Assembly: GCA_017471785.1 (NCBI GenBank)
Contig: JAFURP010000055.1
Span: 1 to 64,000, forward strand
Origin: Clostridia bacterium
GTDB lineage: Bacteria > Bacillota > Clostridia > Christensenellales > Borkfalkiaceae
Direction: 5' to 3'
DNA: 64,000 nucleotides
The notes under the pieces are model-generated. The model made no database searches and was not told where the DNA came from. It saw nothing but the letters and a program-made list of their open reading frames with translations. Position 1 is the first letter of the stretch. The number at the start of each line of letters is the position of its first letter. This document shows, one piece after another, positions 23,602 through 31,711 of this stretch. The translations under genes and the position numbers were made by a program.

Positions 23602-24597
23602 ATGAAAAAGAAAATATTGCTTATCGCAACGGGCGGCACGATCGCCTCGCAGCTTGGCTCGGAGGGCTTGCGTCCCGAATTGAAAGCGGACGCGTTGGTG
23701 AAATTCGTGCCCGAAATATTTGAATTTTGCGACGTGGACGCGGTGCAAATTTACAATATCGACAGCACCAATATAACGCCCGAGCATTGGATAACGCTTG
23801 CAAAAACGATCAAGGACAATTACGAAAAATACGACGGCTTCGTCGTTTGCCACGGCACGGACACTATGTCTTATACGGCGGCAATGCTTTCCTACCTCGT
23901 GCAGCACTCCCCCAAGCCCATCGTTTTGACGGGCTCGCAACAGCCCATCGACAGGGAGGATACGGACGGCCGTATCAATCTTCGCGATAGCTTTTTATAC
24001 GCCGCGAGCGACGCGGCAAGCGACGTGGTGATCGTGTTCCAAGGCAAGGTTATCGCCGGCACGCGCGCCAAAAAGGTGCGCACCAAAAGCTATAACGCGT
24101 TTACGAGCGTGGATTTTCCCCATTTGGCGGTGATCCGCGACGGTAAGGTGATACAGTATATCACGACGCCCAAAAAAAACGAGCCCTCGTTTTATCTCGA
24201 CTTGGACGAGAGGGTGGGGCTCCTCACGCTCACCCCGGGACAAAAGGGGGAGATACTCGACGCGTATTTTAGGTATAACGACGCCGTCGTGCTTTCGGGC
24301 TACGGCACGGGCGGTATCCCCGAGGGGGATTATTACGGCTTTTACGAGGTCATCACCCGTTGGGAGAAAAAAGGAAAAACGCTCGTCGTGACCACGCAGG
24401 TACAGCAAGAGGGTAGCGATATGAACGTCTACCGCGTGGGCAGGGGCTTAAAAAACCGCTTTGATCTTTTGGAAAGCTATTCAATGACGTACGAAAGCAT
24501 CATCACCAAGCTGATGTGGATATTGGCGCAAACGAAGAAGGACGAAACGATAAAGGAGCTCTTTTATAAAACGGTCAATTACGATCTTATTGGATAA
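23602..24597 (+). CDS. ansA: type I L-asparaginase
   Basis: The enzyme hydrolyses Asn to Asp and ammonia. It is 331 residues and has the two catalytic Thr motifs: ATGGTIAS near 8-15 and VVCHGTDTMSYTA near 83-95 with the Asp and Lys nearby (TKVRTKSYNAF in a form KKVRTKSYNAF). No signal peptide is present, which fits the cytosolic type I form. The ATG at 23602 is chosen because AAGGGGA precedes it; an in-frame TTG at 23587 lies before that site. It lies between the U32 gene and an oligopeptidase, all closely spaced, suggesting a cotranscribed amino acid and peptide salvage group. Confidence 0.93.
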   Translation: MKKKILLIATGGTIASQLGSEGLRPELKADALVKFVPEIFEFCDVDAVQIYNIDSTNITPEHWITLAKTIKDNYEKYDGFVVCHGTDTMSYTAAMLSYLVQHSPKPIVLTGSQQPIDREDTDGRINLRDSFLYAASDAASDVVIVFQGKVIAGTRAKKVRTKSYNAFTSVDFPHLAVIRDGKVIQYITTPKKNEPSFYLDLDERVGLLTLTPGQKGEILDAYFRYNDAVVLSGYGTGGIPEGDYYGFYEVITRWEKKGKTLVVTTQVQQEGSDMNVYRVGRGLKNRFDLLESYSMTYESIITKLMWILAQTKKDETIKELFYKTVNYDLIG

Positions 24598-24618
24598 AAG
24601 AGATAGGGCAGGTACGAG

Positions 24619-26337
24619 ATGAATAAAGAAAACGAATTGAAAACCTTTGCGGAGCTACGATACGAACGCCCCGATTTCGAGGCGCTCAAGGATTTTTACG
24701 GCAAGCTCAACGAGCGGCTGAAAAACGCGAAAAGCTTTGAGGAAGTAGACGCGTGTATCAAAGAGGACGAGGCGTATTCCTCGCATATCAGCACGATGAT
24801 GACGATCGTGGAGATCCGTCATACGGTGGATACGAGCGATCGCTTTTACGAACGGGAGGACGAATATATCCACCAAAGCTATCCCGAAGCGATGCCGTAT
24901 ATGCAGGCGTTCAACGAAACGCTTTTGCGTTCGCCCTTCCGCAAGGCTATCGACGAGAAGTACGGCGCGCATTTCTTGCGCTCGGTACAGCTTGGCGTGG
25001 ATAGCTTTTGCGAAAAGAACGTACCGCTTATGCAAGAGGAAAGCGAGCTTACCAACCGCTATCAACGCCTTACCGCCGCTTGTAAAATTCCTTTTCAAGG
25101 GGAGGAACGTAATCTTTACGGAATATTGAAATACTTTTCCGACCCCGATAGAGCGGTCCGCAGGGAAGCGGCGAAAAAGTACGAAGAATTTTTCGAAAAG
25201 AACGATAAGGAAATGGGTAAAATTTTCGATCGCCTCGTCAAGCTCCGCCATCAAATGGGCGTGAATATGGGCTTTGAAAATTATATTCCGCTCGGGTATA
25301 TGCAACAGGGCCGAATGGATTACGACGAAAGTATGGTCGCGGCGTTCCGCGAACAGGTGAAAACGCACCTCGTACCCTTTTGCGAAAAGCTGTATAAGGC
25401 GCAGGCGAAGCGTATCGGCGTGGATAAAATCAAATTTTACGACGAGGAGCTCGTATTCCCCGAGGGGAACGCCGTGCCCGTGGGCGACAGGGCGTACCTC
25501 GTCGAGCAGGCGCGGAAGATGTATCGGGATATGAGCAAGGAAACGGGCGAATTTATCGATTTTATGATCGAGCACGAGCTTATGGATCTTGACAATAAGC
25601 CCAACAAAGCGGCTACGGGATATATGACCGCCTTGAACGATTACAAAGCGCCGTTCGTATATTCGTGCTTTAACGGTACGACGGGGGACGTGGACGTGTT
25701 AACGCACGAAATGGGACACGCGTTCGCGGGGTATGCGGCGATGCGTACGCAGCCTTTGCAAGCGACGTGGAGCGAGCCGACGGATATCGCGGAGATACAC
25801 TCTATGACGATGGAGCAATTCGCCTATCCCTACGCGGAGCTGTTCTTCGGGGATCAGGCGGATAAATATCGCTTTCAGCATTTACAGCAGGCGATCACCT
25901 TCGTACCCTTCGGCGTGGCGGTGGACGAATTTCAGCATATCGTCTACCAAAATCCCGATATGACTCCCGACGAGCGCACGAACGCTTGGCGCGAATTGGA
26001 GAAAAAATATATGCCTTGGCGCGAGTACGACGAAAGCTCGGCGTTCTTCAACCGCGGCGGTTGGTGGTATCATAAATTGCATATCTTCCACTACCCGTTC
26101 TATTATATCAATTACACGCTTACGACGATGGGCGCAATGGAATTCAAGAAAAAGCAGGCGGAGGACAAGCAGGCTTGCTGGCGCGATTATATGACCCTTT
26201 GCAGGCTCGGCGGCTCGCTCGGTTATATCGACACGCTGAAAGCGGCAAACCTCGCCCTGCCCTTTGAAGAGGGCGCGGTGCAAAAAGCCACCTCGTACGC
26301 CTTGCAAATTTTAGAAAAGGAGTTGGGGCAAATATGA
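24619..26337 (+). CDS. M3 family oligoendopeptidase (PepF-like)
   Basis: This cytosolic zinc metallopeptidase cleaves short peptides. The 572-residue length and order fit the M3 oligoendopeptidases: a long helical N-terminus, the zinc motif HEMGH near residue 362 within DVDVLTHEMGHAF, and the third ligand region WSEPTDIAEIHSMTMEQF about 25 residues later. NRGGWWYHKLHIFHYPFYYINYT near the C-terminus carries the conserved Tyr and His of the substrate cleft. The gene overlaps the next aminopeptidase gene by 4 bp (ATGA), so the two are translationally coupled. The pair probably completes intracellular peptide breakdown. Confidence 0.95.
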   Translation: MNKENELKTFAELRYERPDFEALKDFYGKLNERLKNAKSFEEVDACIKEDEAYSSHISTMMTIVEIRHTVDTSDRFYEREDEYIHQSYPEAMPYMQAFNETLLRSPFRKAIDEKYGAHFLRSVQLGVDSFCEKNVPLMQEESELTNRYQRLTAACKIPFQGEERNLYGILKYFSDPDRAVRREAAKKYEEFFEKNDKEMGKIFDRLVKLRHQMGVNMGFENYIPLGYMQQGRMDYDESMVAAFREQVKTHLVPFCEKLYKAQAKRIGVDKIKFYDEELVFPEGNAVPVGDRAYLVEQARKMYRDMSKETGEFIDFMIEHELMDLDNKPNKAATGYMTALNDYKAPFVYSCFNGTTGDVDVLTHEMGHAFAGYAAMRTQPLQATWSEPTDIAEIHSMTMEQFAYPYAELFFGDQADKYRFQHLQQAITFVPFGVAVDEFQHIVYQNPDMTPDERTNAWRELEKKYMPWREYDESSAFFNRGGWWYHKLHIFHYPFYYINYTLTTMGAMEFKKKQAEDKQACWRDYMTLCRLGGSLGYIDTLKAANLALPFEEGAVQKATSYALQILEKELGQI

Positions 26338-27560
26338 GAAAAACGCAACTGCAAAGATACGCGAGGCTGCTTGCGAGAGTGGGCTTGAATATCAAGAAAG
26401 GGCAAACGGTGTTTATCGCCGCCGCGCTCGATCAACCCGAATTCGTTACGATGACGGTGGAGGAATGTTATAAAGCGGGCGCAAGCGAGGTGTTCGTGGA
26501 ATGGAGTCATCAGCCGATCGAAAGGCTCAGCTCTACCTACCGTTCCCTCGATTCCCTTTCGCAAATGAAGCCTTGGGTGAAAGCGAAATGGGAATATAAG
26601 GCGCAAAATTATTCCTGCCGCTTGTTTATAGAATCGCAAGACCCCGACGGTATGAGCGGCGTTGACCAAGAGAAAATGAGCGCGGCGCGCCGCGCGATCT
26701 TTCCGCAGGTCAAGCCCTTCCGCTTGGCAATGGAAAACCGTCATCAATGGTGTATCGCCGCCGTCCCCGGGAAAGCTTGGGCGAAGAAGGTGTTTCCGCA
26801 CCTTCCCGAAAAAAAGGCGGTGGAGGAGATGTGGAGGGTCATTCTACACACCTCGCGCGCCGACGGTAAAAACCCCGTAAAGGCTTGGAAAGAGCACAAC
26901 GCCGATTTAGACGCGCGCTGTAAATATTTGAACGGGTTAGGGCTTCAATATTTGGAATATAAGAGCGCGAACGGCACTTCCTTGCGCGTGGAGCTCAACG
27001 AGGACGGCGTATTTGCGGGGGGCAAGGAAAAGACCTTGCAGGGCAGGATATTCAATCCCAATATTCCCACCGAGGAGGTGTTCACCTCCCCCAAAGCAGG
27101 TAGCGTGGAGGGGATCGTGTATTCGACCATGCCCCTCTCCTATATGGGACAACTCATCGAAAACTTCTCCGTCCGCTTTGAAAACGGCAGGGTGGCGGAG
27201 GTGAAAGCGGAAAAGGGCGAGGCGCTTTTGAAGCAAATGGTGTCTATGGACGAGGGCGCGGGGAAGCTCGGCGAATGTGCGCTTATTCCCTACGATTCTC
27301 CCATCAACGAATCGGGCGTGCTGTTCTATAATACCCTGTTCGACGAGAACGCCAGCTGTCATCTTGCGCTCGGACACGGCTTTAACGAGTGCTTAAAAGG
27401 TTTTGAAAAATACACCGACGAGGAATGTAAAAAACGGGGTATCAACGACAGTATGATACACGTTGATTTCATGATCGGCTCGCGCGATATGGATATCGTG
27501 GGCGTGACCAAGACGGGCGAACGCGTGCAAATTTTCAAAAACGGCAATTGGGCGTTTTAG
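26334..27560 (+). CDS. M29 family aminopeptidase
   Basis: The 408-residue protein matches the AmpS/PepS-type M29 metallo-aminopeptidases. Conserved parts are LNIKKGQTVFIAAA at the start, NIPTEEVFTSPKAGSVEG near 243 with the first Glu ligands, LGECALIPYDSPI near 315, LFYNTLFDENASCHLALG near 332, and MIHVDFMIGS near 375; the Glu, His and Asp in these blocks bind two metal ions in the family. It removes N-terminal residues from peptides in the cytosol. The start codon overlaps the end of the M3 peptidase gene, making the product its likely partner. Confidence 0.95.
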   Translation: MRKTQLQRYARLLARVGLNIKKGQTVFIAAALDQPEFVTMTVEECYKAGASEVFVEWSHQPIERLSSTYRSLDSLSQMKPWVKAKWEYKAQNYSCRLFIESQDPDGMSGVDQEKMSAARRAIFPQVKPFRLAMENRHQWCIAAVPGKAWAKKVFPHLPEKKAVEEMWRVILHTSRADGKNPVKAWKEHNADLDARCKYLNGLGLQYLEYKSANGTSLRVELNEDGVFAGGKEKTLQGRIFNPNIPTEEVFTSPKAGSVEGIVYSTMPLSYMGQLIENFSVRFENGRVAEVKAEKGEALLKQMVSMDEGAGKLGECALIPYDSPINESGVLFYNTLFDENASCHLALGHGFNECLKGFEKYTDEECKKRGINDSMIHVDFMIGSRDMDIVGVTKTGERVQIFKNGNWAF

Positions 27561-27580
27561 CGATAGGCTATGTCCCAATC

Positions 27581-27604
27581 CTCGTTGATTTCCGCCTATA
27601 AAAT
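27581..27604 (+). repeat. short sequence related to the left arm of the 55.7-kb inverted repeat
   Basis: The 23-24 bp here match 55704-55727 at about 21 positions with one gap (common core TTGATTTC-GCCTAT). It lies between the aminopeptidase and cobW-like genes. It may be a remnant of a dispersed repeat or chance. Confidence 0.35.
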
Positions 27605-27650
27605 ACGGAAAAAATTACGTTTACAATAAAAAAGAAAAGAGGTGAAACAA

Positions 27651-28817
27651 ATGACGAAGATAGATATTTTTTCAGGCTTTTTGGGAGCGGGGAAAACCAC
27701 GCTTATCAAAAAACTTATCAAGGAAGCGTACGCGGGCGAAAAGCTCGTGCTGATCGAAAACGAATTCGGCGAGATCGGTATCGACGGCGGCTTTTTGCAG
27801 GAGGCGGGCGTCAATATAACCGAGATGAATTCCGGCTGTATTTGCTGTTCGCTCGTCGGGGACTTCTCCCAAGCGCTTAAAAAGGTTTCGGCGGAGTACG
27901 CTCCCGATCGCATTATTATCGAGCCGTCGGGCGTTGGGAAATTGAGCGACGTCATCAAAGCGGTGGCTTCCGCGAATTTGGACAACGCCAAGCTCAACGC
28001 GTTTTGTACGGTCGTGGACGCGTCAAAATGCAAAATGTATATGAAAAATTTCGGTGAATTTTTCAACGACCAAGTGGAAAACGCAGGCTGTATCGTGCTT
28101 TCGCACGCGGATAAGACTGCGGAGGACAAGCTCGCCCAAGCCGTACAAATGCTCCGTGAAAAGAATTTGACGGCAAGCTTTATCACCGCGCCTTGGGATA
28201 TGCTGGACGGCAAGACCATTCTCGCGACTATGGAGCGTAGGGACAGCTTGCAATCGGAGCTTGACCGCCTTGCCGAGGAGGTGGAACACGAGCACGAGCA
28301 TCACCATCACCACCACGACGAAAAAGAATGTCACGACGAGCATTGCTGTTGTCATCACCACCACGAGCACGACCACGATCACGAGCATCATCACCACCAT
28401 CACCACGATCACGAGCATCACCACCATCACCACGACGAAGAAGAGTGCGACGACGAGAGCTGCTGTTGTCATCACCACCACGAACACGACCACGATCACG
28501 ACCACGAGCATCATCACGGTCATCATCACCATCACCATCACGCGGACGAGGTGTTCACGAGTTGGGGTGTGGAAACGACGCGCAAGTATACGAAAGAGGA
28601 GCTTTCTTGCGCGCTGGAAGCTTTGCAAGACGAAGAAAAATACGGCAAGGTGCTTCGCGCAAAGGGGATCGTGGCAGGCGAGGGCGCTTGGGTGCATTTC
28701 GACTACGTGCCCTGCGAAGCGGATATCCGCGACGGCGGCGCAGGCGCGATCGGAAGATTGTGCGTGATCGGTTGCGAGTTGAAAGAGGACGCGCTCAAAG
28801 CGTTGTTCAAGATATAA
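27651..28817 (+). CDS. CobW/COG0523 GTPase metallochaperone with an extreme His-rich insert
   Basis: The ATG at 27651 follows AGAGGTG. The 388-residue protein has Walker A GFLGAGKTT at 9-17, NEFGEIGIDGG near 41, the metal-binding CxCC in SGCICCS near 64-70, and a C-terminal CobW_C domain (WVHFDYVPCEADIR). Between them residues 213-297 hold about 49 His with Asp, Glu and two CCC clusters, made of two similar copies (ECHDEHCCCHHHH and ECDDESCCCHHHH). The G4 motif reads SHAD rather than NKxD. The family delivers Zn, Co or other metals to client proteins. The next gene is another GTPase of the same fold, then a ZIP transporter, so a Zn-handling cluster is likely. The His stretch probably stores or buffers metal. 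Confidence 0.92.
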   Translation: MTKIDIFSGFLGAGKTTLIKKLIKEAYAGEKLVLIENEFGEIGIDGGFLQEAGVNITEMNSGCICCSLVGDFSQALKKVSAEYAPDRIIIEPSGVGKLSDVIKAVASANLDNAKLNAFCTVVDASKCKMYMKNFGEFFNDQVENAGCIVLSHADKTAEDKLAQAVQMLREKNLTASFITAPWDMLDGKTILATMERRDSLQSELDRLAEEVEHEHEHHHHHHDEKECHDEHCCCHHHHEHDHDHEHHHHHHHDHEHHHHHHDEEECDDESCCCHHHHEHDHDHDHEHHHGHHHHHHHADEVFTSWGVETTRKYTKEELSCALEALQDEEKYGKVLRAKGIVAGEGAWVHFDYVPCEADIRDGGAGAIGRLCVIGCELKEDALKALFKI

Positions 28818-28830
28818 AAAGGAGAAAGAT

Positions 28831-29793
28831 ATGAAAGGAAAGCTTCCCACCGAAACGCCCGTCTATCTCTTTTTGGGGTTTTTGGAATCGGGCAAAACGA
28901 AATTTATACAGGAAACGTTGGAGGACCCCCGTTTTTCGTCGGGAGAAAAGACCCTGCTCTTGGTGACGGAGGAGGGCGTAGAGGACTACGAAACGATTAA
29001 ATTCGCGGACGCGGAAAACGTCGATCTCGTTCTTTTGGAGGATAAGGAGCAGTTGACGGAGTCGTACTTGACCGAGCTGCAGGTAAAATACGGTTCGGAG
29101 CGCGTCGTCGTAGAATATAACGGTACTTGGATGTTGGAGGATTTCTTCAACGCTATGCCCGAGGGGTGGATGATCAACCAGATCATGACCTTTTTCGATT
29201 CCAACACTTTCTTAAATTATAACGCGAATATGCGCCAATTCACTTTCGATAAGCTGCAAAACACCCAGCTCGTCGTGTTTAACCGTTTTACGAACGATAT
29301 GGACAAAACGGCGTTCCATAAGATCGTGCGCGGGGTATCCCGTCGCTGCGATATCGTCTACGAACACCCCGACGGCAAGGCGGATTTCGACGATATCGAG
29401 GATCCGTTACCCTTCGATATCAACGCGCCCGTTATTCGGATCGAGGATAAGGACTACGCCTTTTTCTATCGCGATTTGACCGAAAATTTGGAAGCGTATA
29501 TCGGTAAAAAGGTCAAATTCAAAGGGCTCGTAGCCACGGACAAACGCCTTTCGCCGCAGGATATCGTCGTCGGCAGACACGTTATGACCTGCTGTGAAGC
29601 GGATATCCAGTACTGCGGACTTGCTTGCGTGCTGCCCGAGTCGATGGGCTTACAAACGCGCGATTGGATAAACGTAACGGCGACGGTGCGCTTCGAAAAG
29701 CACCGCATCTATAAGGGCAAAGGTCCCGTACTCGTTGCCGAGCGGGTCATCGTTTGCGAGCCGCCCGAAGAACAACTTGCCACCTTCTATTAA
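28831..29793 (+). CDS. CobW-like GTPase lacking CxCC, with a DUF1980/YcgQ-like C-terminal domain
   Basis: The 320-residue protein starts like a G3E GTPase: YLFLGFLESGKTKFIQETL at 12-30 is a Walker A (GFLESGKT). TLLLVTEEGVEDYE follows where the first chaperone has NEFGE, and the CxCC metal motif is missing. The last 90 residues (IGKKVKFKGLVATDK, then VVGRHVMTCCEADIQYCGLAC) resemble the C-terminal domain of DUF1980/TIGR03943 proteins such as YcgQ, in which the FVxxRxxxTCCxADA pattern recurs; those partner with a permease and belong to zinc regulons. The fusion of the two domains is inferred by eye. It lies 13 bp after the His-rich CobW gene and is followed by a terminator. Confidence 0.8.
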   Translation: MKGKLPTETPVYLFLGFLESGKTKFIQETLEDPRFSSGEKTLLLVTEEGVEDYETIKFADAENVDLVLLEDKEQLTESYLTELQVKYGSERVVVEYNGTWMLEDFFNAMPEGWMINQIMTFFDSNTFLNYNANMRQFTFDKLQNTQLVVFNRFTNDMDKTAFHKIVRGVSRRCDIVYEHPDGKADFDDIEDPLPFDINAPVIRIEDKDYAFFYRDLTENLEAYIGKKVKFKGLVATDKRLSPQDIVVGRHVMTCCEADIQYCGLACVLPESMGLQTRDWINVTATVRFEKHRIYKGKGPVLVAERVIVCEPPEEQLATFY

Positions 29794-29805
29794 AAACGAT
29801 TTTTG

Positions 29806-29838
29806 CGCCCTCCTTAATGAACTAAGGAGGGCGTTTTT
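29806..29838 (+). terminator. terminator of the two-GTPase operon
   Basis: An 11-bp perfect stem (29806-29816 with 29823-29833), loop ATGAAC, followed by TTTTT. Confidence 0.92.
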
Positions 29839-29900
29839 CCTTTCTTCCGCATATACTGTTAGTGAGATAAAATACACGGGAAGTACGGGAGATAAAGGTT

Positions 29901-30698
29901 ATGTGGAATGTTTGGATCCCCGTTTTTGGGATAGCGTTCATATTCGTAATGACGTCGCTCGGCGCGGCGGTCGTTTTCTTTTTTAAGGGGGAGATATCCC
30001 CCAAATTCAACAGCGCTTTTCTGGGCTTCGCCTCGGGCGTGATGATCGCCGCCTCCGTTTGGTCGTTGCTCTTGCCTGCGATCGCGCAAGCCGAGGCGTA
30101 TTTGGGCGGCTTTGCCTTTTTACCCGCGGCAATAGGCGTACTCGTCGGCGGCGCGTTTTTGGTGCTGCTCGATAAGCTCGCGCCCAAAAGAGGACGGGAA
30201 AACGAGCTTTTGCTCTCGCCCAAGGAATATATTACCCGTCAAAAGGCAAAAAGACTTTTTTTGGCGGTGACTATGCACAATATCCCCGAGGGGCTTGCGG
30301 TGGGGTTTGCGTTCGGCGCGGCGCTCGTCAGCGGTAGCGCCGCGGCGCTTATGACGGCGTTGGGGCTTGCCGTCGGTATCGGCGTGCAAAATTTCCCCGA
30401 GGGCGCGGCGATCTCCCTGCCTATGAAAAGCGTTTTCAAAAGCAATACCAAGGCCTTTTTATGGGGCGCGGCAAGCGGCGTAGCCGAGCCGATATTCGCG
30501 CTTTTGGGCTTTTTTCTCGCCGCCAACCTGCAAGCGTTACAGCCTTGGCTGCTCGGGTTTTCGGCAGGGGCTATGCTGTTCGTTGCGGCGGAGGACTTGA
30601 TCCCCGACGCGCGAATGGAAAACTCGCCTCACCTCGGCGCGTGGGGCGTGCTGTTCGGATTTACTCTAATGATGATTTTGGACGTGGCGCTTTCGTAA
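29901..30698 (+). CDS. ZIP family divalent metal transporter
   Basis: This inner-membrane carrier of 265 residues has about eight hydrophobic segments. The metal-binding motifs of the ZIP family are present in the two central helices: TMHNIPEGLAVG near 120-131 and VQNFPEGAAISLP near 165-177. It resembles the GufA/ZupT-type bacterial ZIPs that import Zn2+ or other divalent ions. The cytosolic loop near 95-115 is short and basic, without the usual His cluster. A ribosome site AAAGG lies before the ATG at 29901. It stands next to the two CobW-like GTPases but behind their terminator, so it is expressed separately. Metal specificity cannot be told from sequence. Confidence 0.9.
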   Translation: MWNVWIPVFGIAFIFVMTSLGAAVVFFFKGEISPKFNSAFLGFASGVMIAASVWSLLLPAIAQAEAYLGGFAFLPAAIGVLVGGAFLVLLDKLAPKRGRENELLLSPKEYITRQKAKRLFLAVTMHNIPEGLAVGFAFGAALVSGSAAALMTALGLAVGIGVQNFPEGAAISLPMKSVFKSNTKAFLWGAASGVAEPIFALLGFFLAANLQALQPWLLGFSAGAMLFVAAEDLIPDARMENSPHLGAWGVLFGFTLMMILDVALS

Positions 30699-30725
30699 AA
30701 GGTAAAATAAGGACGAGAAAAAAGC

Positions 30726-30755
30726 TTGACAATAGTTAAATACCTATGCTATAAT
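30726..30755 (+). promoter_or_regulatory. sigma-A promoter of the lipoprotein pair
   Basis: TTGACA at 30726-30731 and TATAAT at 30750-30755 with 18 bp spacing. Confidence 0.85.
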
Positions 30756-30790
30756 TTATATATAATTATGAAAATAGGGGAAAAGCCACT

Positions 30791-31507
30791 ATGAAAAAAA
30801 TTTTAGCAATCGTTTTTAGCGTAATTTTAGGCTGTTTCGCGTTCGTGGGCTGTAAAGAAGATACGCCCGATTACGACGGAAATACCGTGCCCGAAGTGTA
30901 TACCATCAGCTATAAGGCGGTGATCGACGGTACGGAAGCGGATATTCCCGACGCTATGTATAAAGAGGACGGAAGCTATCCCACGAGCTATACCAAGGGC
31001 GTTGGCGCGACGGTATCCGAATTGCAGGATATAACCGTGGAAGAGGATACGTACGACTTTATCGGTTGGTATTTGGATAAAAATTGCGTGTACGCGTTCG
31101 GCGGTATTTCCACGACGAGCATGGGGAACGCGACCTTATATGCGAAAATTACCGTAGACGAAACGGTCACGCCTCCTCCTTCCGTAGAGCCCGAGCCTTT
31201 GAAGTTTGCTATCACTTATAAAGCGGTCGCAGGTACGAGCATAGTGGATATTCCTGCGGATATGTTCGACGATAACGGCAGTTATCCCACCGAATGGAAC
31301 GAGGGCGAAACGCTTACGGTAAGCGCTTTGAAGGATTTCAGCGCAAACGGCGGTTATCCCGTTAGTAAGTATACGACCTATACTTTCGTTAAGTGGTATA
31401 CGGACAGCGCTTGCACCTCCGAGTTCGGCGGTCAGTTGAAAGATCTTATCGGTGAAGTAACTTTGTACGCAAAGATGTCGGTGGCTTCTTGGACCCCTAA
31501 TTATTAA
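30791..31507 (+). CDS. lipoprotein with two InlB-like (Listeria-Bacteroides) repeats
   Basis: The 238-residue protein has a type II signal peptide with lipobox FVGC (Cys21), so it should be anchored at the outer face of the membrane. Two units of about 85 residues follow, each ending in a pattern like GWYLDKNCVYAFGG and KWYTDSACTSEFGG followed by xATLYAKI or VTLYAKM; these are the ends of InlB B-type repeats, common in surface proteins of gut Firmicutes. The units are separated by a Pro-rich linker (VTPPPSVEPEP). The C-terminus is SWTPNY, nearly the same as that of the tiny lipoprotein encoded next. No enzymatic domain is seen; an adhesive or envelope role is likely. Confidence 0.85.
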   Translation: MKKILAIVFSVILGCFAFVGCKEDTPDYDGNTVPEVYTISYKAVIDGTEADIPDAMYKEDGSYPTSYTKGVGATVSELQDITVEEDTYDFIGWYLDKNCVYAFGGISTTSMGNATLYAKITVDETVTPPPSVEPEPLKFAITYKAVAGTSIVDIPADMFDDNGSYPTEWNEGETLTVSALKDFSANGGYPVSKYTTYTFVKWYTDSACTSEFGGQLKDLIGEVTLYAKMSVASWTPNY

Positions 31508-31512
31508 GCATT

Positions 31513-31635
31513 ATGAAAAAGATTTTGACGATACTTTTAAGTGTAATTCTTGCGTTTGGACTCGCAGGCTTTGCCTCTTGCAGTCAAACGGAAACCACCC
31601 CGAACGACGATTCCGAATGGACGCCTCCCTATTAA
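31513..31635 (+). CDS. 40-residue lipoprotein
   Basis: This short gene starts 5 bp after the previous stop. The product MKKILTILLSVILAFG... has a signal peptide of the same type as its neighbour with lipobox FASC (Cys23), leaving a mature lipopeptide of only 18 residues, SQTETTPNDDSEWTPPY after the Cys. It ends in WTPPY, and its larger neighbour ends in WTPNY. It may be a remnant of a duplicated repeat lipoprotein or a functional lipopeptide. No strong ribosome site is seen; translational coupling to the upstream gene is possible. A strong terminator follows. Confidence 0.7.
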   Translation: MKKILTILLSVILAFGLAGFASCSQTETTPNDDSEWTPPY

Positions 31636-31640
31636 CGACG

Positions 31641-31673
31641 AAAAACCTTTTCGGGCAACCGAAAAGGTTTTTT
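31641..31673 (+). terminator. terminator of the lipoprotein pair
   Basis: A 14-bp perfect stem (31641-31654 with 31659-31672), GCAA tetraloop, T-rich right arm and downstream T. Confidence 0.9.
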
Positions 31674-31711
31674 GACTTTTGGGGCATACTGAAAACAGGA
31701 GGAAAGAAAAA

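Noticed and set aside
28261-28834. Two 168-codon frames in other phases of the His-rich gene
   Set aside because: They arise from the CAC/CAT/GAC repeats read in other phases, giving Thr/Ile- or Arg/Ser-rich nonsense.
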